A DNA stretch of 64,000 nt from Tenrec ecaudatus (lineage: Eukaryota > Chordata > Mammalia > Afrosoricida > Tenrecidae), in assembly GCF_050624435.1 (NCBI RefSeq), contig NC_134539.1, forward strand, positions 49,260,001-49,324,000. The letters run 5' to 3'. This document shows positions 58,161-64,000 of this stretch, in pieces. The first letter of the stretch is position 1. Each line of letters opens with the position of its first letter. Below the pieces are notes generated by a model. The model was not told where the DNA came from, did no database searches, and saw nothing but the letters and a program-made list of their open reading frames with translations. The position numbers were made by a program, and so were the translations under genes.

Positions 58161-60126
58161 ACAGAGGTCTTGGAGGAGCAGGGCACTAACCCAGCCAAGG
58201 GGAGGGTATTGTTTATATCTCGACAGGAGAGGGAGAGAGGGACCAGACTTCAACCCTGTGCACCAAGACCTGGATGCAACATACCGGCATGAAGTAGGGA
58301 ACCAATAGAGAGGTCTGCGGGTCAGTCCCAATCATCCCAACTACATGGAATACACGCGCACGCACACACACACACAGAAGAATTTACTTCAGAGGACAGC
58401 ACAGAAGCTACAGCTCAGGGAGAGGGTCACATCAGATCAGAGAACACAGGAGCAAATTAAGGGGGAAGGAGAGAGAGTGGAGCACATCCTGGCCCACCAA
58501 ACCCCAAAGACAATATCCCTGATCAGAGCAGTCAGTGCAGAGAGGACCATAGGGCCGACCCCACCAGGAGACACAATGCTCCTCACGACCCATAGTGCTA
58601 TGGGGACAACACTGGAGACACTGCAGGAATTGTGCCCAATCTGACCCCACCACACTGGGGTGAAACGCTGAGGGCATGCAAAAGAGCAACAAGGGTTTGA
58701 AGTCCCCCGGGAACACCAAGCAATGAAGTCCCCCGGGAACACCAAAAATATACTTTGGGGCCAGAGTGTGGTACCCCATCAGACTCAACCAGAAAAGACT
58801 CCTAAAGGTCTATTTAAAGGCTTTTCTTTTTTCGTCCTTGGGTTTTTTGTTTGTTTTCTTTTGTTGCTTTGTTTTGCTCTTCTTATTTTGTGCTTATTAT
58901 TGTCTCTGAATGTCTATCTATATAAGATAGGTGGGATAAACAATCTGGAGGAGAAAGCAACAGGACTGACGGTTCCAGGGGTACATGGGAGAGGGAGAGG
59001 CTGGCAAAAGGAAGTGGGGTGTTAACCAACCCATGGACAAGGGAACAACAAGTGATCTAAAATCGATGGTGAGGAGGGCATAGGATGCCTGGTGGGGCTT
59101 GATCAAGGGGAATGTAACCCACAGGAATTACCAAAACCTGAATGAAGGCCGAACATGATAGTGGGACAAGAGGAATGTAAAAAGAAATAGAGGAAAGAAC
59201 TAGAAGGCAAGTGGGCATTTATAGAGGTCTAAATATAAGCATGTACATATATATATATATTTATATATAATGATAGGGAAATAGATCTATGTACATATAT
59301 TTATATGTTAAGTATTAAGGTAGCAGATGGACATTGGGCCTCTACTCAAGTAGTTCCTCAATGAAAGAATACTTTGTTCTAGTAACCTGGCATTCTGTGA
59401 TGCTCACCTTCCCAACAAGATCGCTGAAGGCAAAATGGGTGCATAAGCAAATGTGGTGAAGAAAGCTGATGGTGCCTGGATATCAAAAGAGATAGTGGGG
59501 TCTTAAAGGCTTGAAGATAAAAAAACGGCCATCTAGCTGAAAAGCAACAAAGCCCACATGGAAGAAGCACACCAGCCTGTGTGATCATAAGGTGTTTATC
59601 ATAAGGTGTTGATGGGATCAGGTATCAGGCATCAAAGACCCAGAACAAAATATCATATGAATGTGAATGAGGGGGAGTGCAGAGAGGAAACCCAGAGCCC
59701 ATCTGTAGATAATTGGACATCTCCTTACAGAAGGGTCACAAGGAAGAGACAAGTCAGTCAGGGTGCAGTATAGCACCAATGAAGCAACCAACTTTCCCCT
59801 AGTTCTTTAATGCTTCTCTTCCTCCTCCCCCCCCACTATCATGACCCCAATTTACCTTACAAATCTGGCTAGACCAGAGCATGCACACTGGTACAGATAA
59901 GAGCTTACAACACAAGGAATCTAGGACATATAAACCCCTCAGGACCAATAATGAGAGTAGTGATACCAGGAGGGGGAGGGAGAGGTGTGGGGAGAGAAGG
60001 GGAATGTACCACAATGATCTATATATATAACCCCCTCTCAGGGGGACAGACAACAGAAAAGTGGGTGAAGGGAGAGAGCAGTCAGTATAAGACATGGTGA
60101 AAAAAGTATAAATTATCAAGGGTTTG
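58161..60126 (+). mobile_element. L1-lineage element, longest 5' end in window, 3' end missing
   Basis: From GGTCTTGGAGGAGCAGGGC, a (CA)n near 58355, GAATTTACTTCAGAGGACAG, the CTTTGGGGCCAGAGTGTGG block, single GAAAGCTGATGGTGCCTGG unit (59460), to AAATTATCAAGGGTTTGTGG. The terminal 250 bp with AATAAA found in every other copy is absent; RTE sequence starts instead. Small frames inside are not genes. Confidence 0.82.
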
Positions 60127-61587
60127 TGGATTCAAGTAAAATGAAATCCTTGACTATTTTCTCCATTGATCATGACAGTGCTTATTGGTCCAATTACGAA
60201 GTTTTCTGTTTTCTTTCCATTGGGGTGTAATATATATTGAAGGTGGTAATCGCTGATCTTCACAAGTATGTGTTTCAAGTCTGTTTTTGCTTTCACCAAG
60301 TATGATTGTGTCGACTGCATCTTGCAGGCTGCTATTTAGTCTTTCTCCAGTCTAATGCCACATGCTTTTCAGATGATTTGCTCAGCATACTTAAAGTGAG
60401 TATAGTAAAAGGATACAACCCTGCCACACCCCTGAGGTAGTTAGTTTATTGTGCCTACCCAGCCAATAAACACATGTGGGGTTAATTGAAGGGCGGAGGG
60501 ATAAATGGCTCAGTGAGCCTTGCCTTTCTAATTCTCAAGTCTCTTGCTGATGATGGTCGGACCAGGGTGCAGCTGCCTTAGCCAGTTCCCTGCTTCAGCT
60601 TGCAAGGCTCACTTCCTGCAAGACATCCCCAAGGAGAAGCCACAAGGACCTACCCTGATGCAGCCCTGGGTGCTGGAGAACCAGTGTGGAGACCCCTGCC
60701 AGTGCTGAGATGCTTACACGTTCACTGATTTGGCTTTCCTCCTGCAGTTGGTATCATTGTGTGTGTTTTGTGAGAAGGAGGAGGACTTTGTGGATTGGTG
60801 TCGGACATATGGTTTAATGTTGGACTTATTTTAAACCATGCAGTGTGTGTTCTACATGAGCATGCTTCATGGTCTGGAATTCGTTTCTTCACAATGTCTT
60901 CCATAACATGATTTAATCAACCAGTTACATGCCTTTGCATAGTCAATAAAGCATGGGCAAACATCTTTCTGGTATTTTCTGTTTTCAGGCAAGCTCCATT
61001 TGACATCAGCAGTACTAACCCTTGTTCCATGTCCGCTTTGGAATCCAGCTAAATTTCTATTTCCTGTATATATATTGCTGCAACTATTTTTAAATGAGGT
61101 CAGCAAATTTTATTGTTGCATGACATTAATGATTTGTTTGCTAGTTTGCCATTTCTGTTGGATCAATTTTCTTTGGAATGGGCACAAACATGGATTTCTT
61201 CCAGTTAGTTGATTGGATAGCGATCATCCAACTGTGTTGGCATAGACAAGTGAGTACCGCCAGCATCGCCTCGGTTTGAGGAAGCATCCCTAAGTTCCCA
61301 GAGCCTGGCTTTTCACCAGTGCCTTCCCTGCCTTCGATGCCTCCTGAAATAACTGAACGTTCATCAGTTCTCTTGCGTAGAGTGAGTCTATATTCCTCTA
61401 TCTTCCTTCAGTGCTTCATGCAACATCAATATTTTGTTCATAAAATAGTTCTGTGTTACAACTTGAGACTTAATTTATTTTTGTCAGTTATTTTAGCTTT
61501 AAAAATGTTTAATGTGTCCTTTCCTTCTGGCTTTCTGAATTCACCCCAGGTCTTTGAACATTTCACTATATGTGTATAGGTATTTTT
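60127..61587 (-). mobile_element. BovB/RTE LINE ORF, antisense, interrupted
   Basis: GAAATCCTTGACTATTTTC, TTTGCATAGTCAATAAAGC, AAACATCTTTCTGGTATTTTC, CTTGTTCCATGTCCGC, ATTTCTTTGGAATGGGCAC-like text and CCAGTTAGTTGATTGG follow the antisense order of the RTE reverse-transcriptase region. Stops break every frame. A 390-bp foreign piece sits at about 60438-60825. Confidence 0.88.
60438..60825. repeat. Insert of unknown family inside RTE
   Basis: RTE text stops after CCTGCCACACCCC and resumes at TTTTAAACCATGCAGTG. The insert holds GCCAATAAACACATG and a GC-richer middle with GGACCAGGGTGCAGCTGCC. No family recognised and no clear duplication. Confidence 0.5.
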
Positions 61588-62412
61588 TTTAATTTTTTTT
61601 ATTTTAACAATTTATTGGGGCTGATACAATTCTTTCCACAGTTCATACATATACATACATCAATTGTATAAAGCACATCTGTACAGTCTTTGCCCTAATC
61701 ATTTTTTTCTCTTTTCTTCTTTTACATTTTATTAGGGACTCAAACAACTCTTACCACAATCCATACATATACATACATCAATTATATAAAGCACATCCAT
61801 ACATTCCCTGCCCCAATCATTCTCAAGGCATTTGCTCTCCACTTAAGCCCCTTGCATCAGGTCCTTTTTTTTTTCCCCCCCTCCCTCCCCATTCCCCCCT
61901 CCCTCATGTGCCCTTGGTAATTTATACCTCGTTATTTTGTCATAACTTGCCCTATCCGGAGTCTCCCTTCCCCCCTTCTCTGCTGTCCCTCTCCCAGGGA
62001 AGAGGTCACATGTGGATCCTTGTACTCAGTTCCCCCTTTCCAACCCACTCACCCTCCACTCTCCCAGCATCGCCCCTCACACCCTTGGTCCTGAAGGTAT
62101 CATCCACCCTGGATTCCCTGTGCCTCCAGCCCTCATATGTACCAGTGTACAGCCTCTGTCCTATCCAGCCCTGCAAGGTAGAATTCGGATCATGGTAGTT
62201 GGGGGGAGGAAGCATCCAGGATCTGGGGGAAAGCTGTGTTCTTCATCGATACTACCTCACACCCTAATTAACCCATCTCCTCTCCTAAACCCCTCTATGA
62301 GGGGATCTCCATTGGCCGACACTTGGGCCTTGGGTCTCCACTCTGCACTTCCCCCTTTATTTAATATGATATATATACATATATACACATACATATATAC
62401 ATATACACATAT
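61588..62412 (-). mobile_element. Young L1-lineage copy, 17-bp target duplication, duplicated 3' end
   Basis: TGTGTATAGGTATTTTT at 61571-61587 is repeated at 62413-62429. Nearly identical to the 37690-38510 part of the element at 36353, including two tandem 3' ends (61603-61700 and 61722-61830). The 5' end stops inside the ATAC/TATG microsatellite. The 96- and 181-aa frames are shadows. Confidence 0.93.
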
Positions 62413-62479
62413 TGTGTATAGGTATTTTTATGTGTCCATAATATACTTATATGTGTGTGCATGCATGTATATTAATACA

Positions 62480-63275
62480 TATAGTAGTGGTGATAGAAGG
62501 CACAATTACAGACGTTTCTTAGACATCACCAAACACCTCATGAGATTAGTTCTGTAGTTTGAAGACTTAAGACCATAGTCTCAAGACAAACAAATCAACT
62601 GGCATAATATAGTTCATACAGTTTTTTTTCCACATCCTAGTAAATTAAGTAGTGTCTAAGGTCTTAAAAGTTTGTGAGAGCCCATCTAACATGCATCCCT
62701 AAATCTCTACTCACCAAGAGCCAAAGAGAAAGAAGGAAACAACAGACTCAGAGGACTAGCAGTCTATAGGAAACAGGACCAAGCTCAGAAGAGCGAGATG
62801 GCACCCAGCTACAATGGTTCTGATCATGGCTGAAATCGATGGAGCCTCACAGAATTGGAGACAAAATGCAGAATGGAATTCAAATTCTTAAAAGGTCCAG
62901 ACTAACTGGACCAGTTGAAACAAGCAGGCTCCCTGAGGCTAGTGCTCTAAGATACTCTTTAAATCCTGAGTGGAAACTATCTTCTGAAAACCACCTTTGA
63001 GGTAAATAACACAACATAAATCAAAGAATATCAGCCGTGAGGACTTTAAAGAATCATCTGAAGAAGCCCAAACAGCCAACAGTTATTTTAAAATAAAGAT
63101 GAGAAGGTAATGAGGCAGGGGAACCAGATTACTGGGAAGGAACCTACCCGAGTGACAATAATGAGAATGTCAAGATTTGGGGGAAAATGAAACTAATTTC
63201 CCAGAACAATTTGTATAGAAATTGTTAAGTGGGAACCTAATCTGCAAACACAAGAAAATATTTTTAAAGAGAAAA
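62480..63275 (+). mobile_element. Afrotherian L1 3' UTR segment (older)
   Basis: ACAGACGTTTCTTAGACATC, GAGATGGCACCCAGCTAC, CAAAATGCAGAATGGAATTC, GGTCCAGACTAACTGGACC, GAATGTCAAGATTTGGGGG follow the order of the long afrotherian L1 3' UTR as I know it from elephant. Diverged and without an ORF. Confidence 0.68.
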
Positions 63276-63455
63276 AGAAAGAGGGCACTATTGATAAAAG
63301 AGAAAAGGGTTTATCAGCTGTCACCTAAGTACAAACATTTTATTTTTGTGGGAGGACATAGTAATTCTTAAATAGCTACAACTCAGAGCAAGCTTTTGCA
63401 CATCTACCTATCCTCATTTGATGGTGATATAGTAAATGAAGAGTAAACAGAGTAA

Positions 63456-63472
63456 AAAGAGAGAGAGAGAAA
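63456..63472. repeat. (GA)n microsatellite
   Basis: AAAAGAGAGAGAGAGA; short. Confidence 0.85.
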
Positions 63473-63824
63473 TATGGCAGGATCCACACATCCACTTGGC
63501 TCTATGCTCTCATTCAAGGCAGCAGTTGTGGACTGGGGACATTGTCTCCTGGAACTGGAGAGATGGCCAGAGGTAGCCTGAAGGAAAGAAACAGCGTACT
63601 TGGAACCAGGGGGAGAGCTGGATTCAGCTGCCCACTGAAAGACCCACGTGTTGAATCCCTCCACTCAAAAGTGTCTCAGAAGAAAGGTTTGGTGATCTGC
63701 AAATGAAAAAAAATACATATTCTTTTACATAATGAAAATTCAATTCAGTAATTTTATCATTGAAATAATCATTTTATCTCATCCACATGCCATATTCCAA
63801 TGTCAATTGGCCTAGTACTGTTTT

Positions 63825-64000
63825 TTGTGTACTCCATTGAGCCAATTCCATCTCACAGTGACCCTAGAAGACAGGGTAAAACTTCCTCTGTGAGTTTCTG
63901 AGCCTGTACAGAATTATAGGAGTGGAAAGCCTCATTTTTCTCCTGGGAGTAGCTGGTTCTTTCAGACTGCTGACCTTGCAGCAGTCCAACACATAACCCA
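63825..64000 (-). repeat. AfroSINE, antisense, cut by window end
   Basis: CCATTGAGCCAATTCCATC, CACAGTGACCCTAGAAGAC, GTTTCTGAGCCTGTAC and CTTTCAGACTGCTGACC; continues past the right edge. Confidence 0.85.

Noticed and set aside
62012-62557. 181-aa plus-strand ORF
   Set aside because: Antisense shadow of the young L1-lineage copy that runs on into a microsatellite.
44430-64000. First exon of HSDL2 (expected neighbour in human)
   Set aside because: No second CpG island and no dehydrogenase peptide were found upstream of PTBP3 within the window.

Overview
This window is nuclear DNA of a placental mammal. It shows split exons with GT/AG borders, a CpG-island promoter, no dense ORFs, and roughly half or more of the bases in interspersed repeats. 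The repeat content points to Afrotheria and most likely a tenrec (lesser hedgehog tenrec or a relative). It has tRNA-type AfroSINEs, BovB/RTE LINE pieces, many copies of an afrotherian L1-lineage 3' sequence, and SPIN hAT transposons, which among afrotherians are documented in tenrec. The species call is inference from repeats; nothing was aligned.

One protein-coding gene is recognisable: the 5' part of PTBP3 (ROD1), on the minus strand. Its promoter CpG island lies at about 42.95-44.43 kb. Four coding exon segments were placed by reading frame and splice sites: 43596-43589 (start codon), 40606-40573 (34-nt exon), 17906-17822, and 3685-3516 (start of RRM1). Together they encode residues 1-99 in one open frame, with matching phases. 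The gene continues beyond position 1. Exon 2 appears to carry two compensating one-base indels compared with the human protein as I remember it.

From 1 to 43 kb the sequence is PTBP3 introns filled with repeats. These include two 1.05-1.09 kb copies of a terminal-inverted-repeat element (934-2021, 11724-12768), three SPIN elements, an ancient L1 hit first by SPIN and then by a younger element (18.5-21.95 kb), an almost fresh 2.16-kb insertion with a perfect 16-bp target duplication (36353-38510), L2/MIR/MER5A fossils and AfroSINEs.

From 44.4 to 64 kb is upstream intergenic sequence. In human the next gene on this side is HSDL2, but no HSDL2 exon was found here. This part holds L1 ORF2 fragments, a self-nested L1-lineage insertion (46983-47690), LTR-like segments, and an antisense BovB/RTE block (60127-61587) interrupted by a young L1-lineage copy with a 17-bp target duplication.

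I see no new multi-gene system. The observations most worth following are the PTBP3 exon 2 frame change, the repeated 1.1-kb TIR family, and the layered structural variants of the young L1-lineage family.
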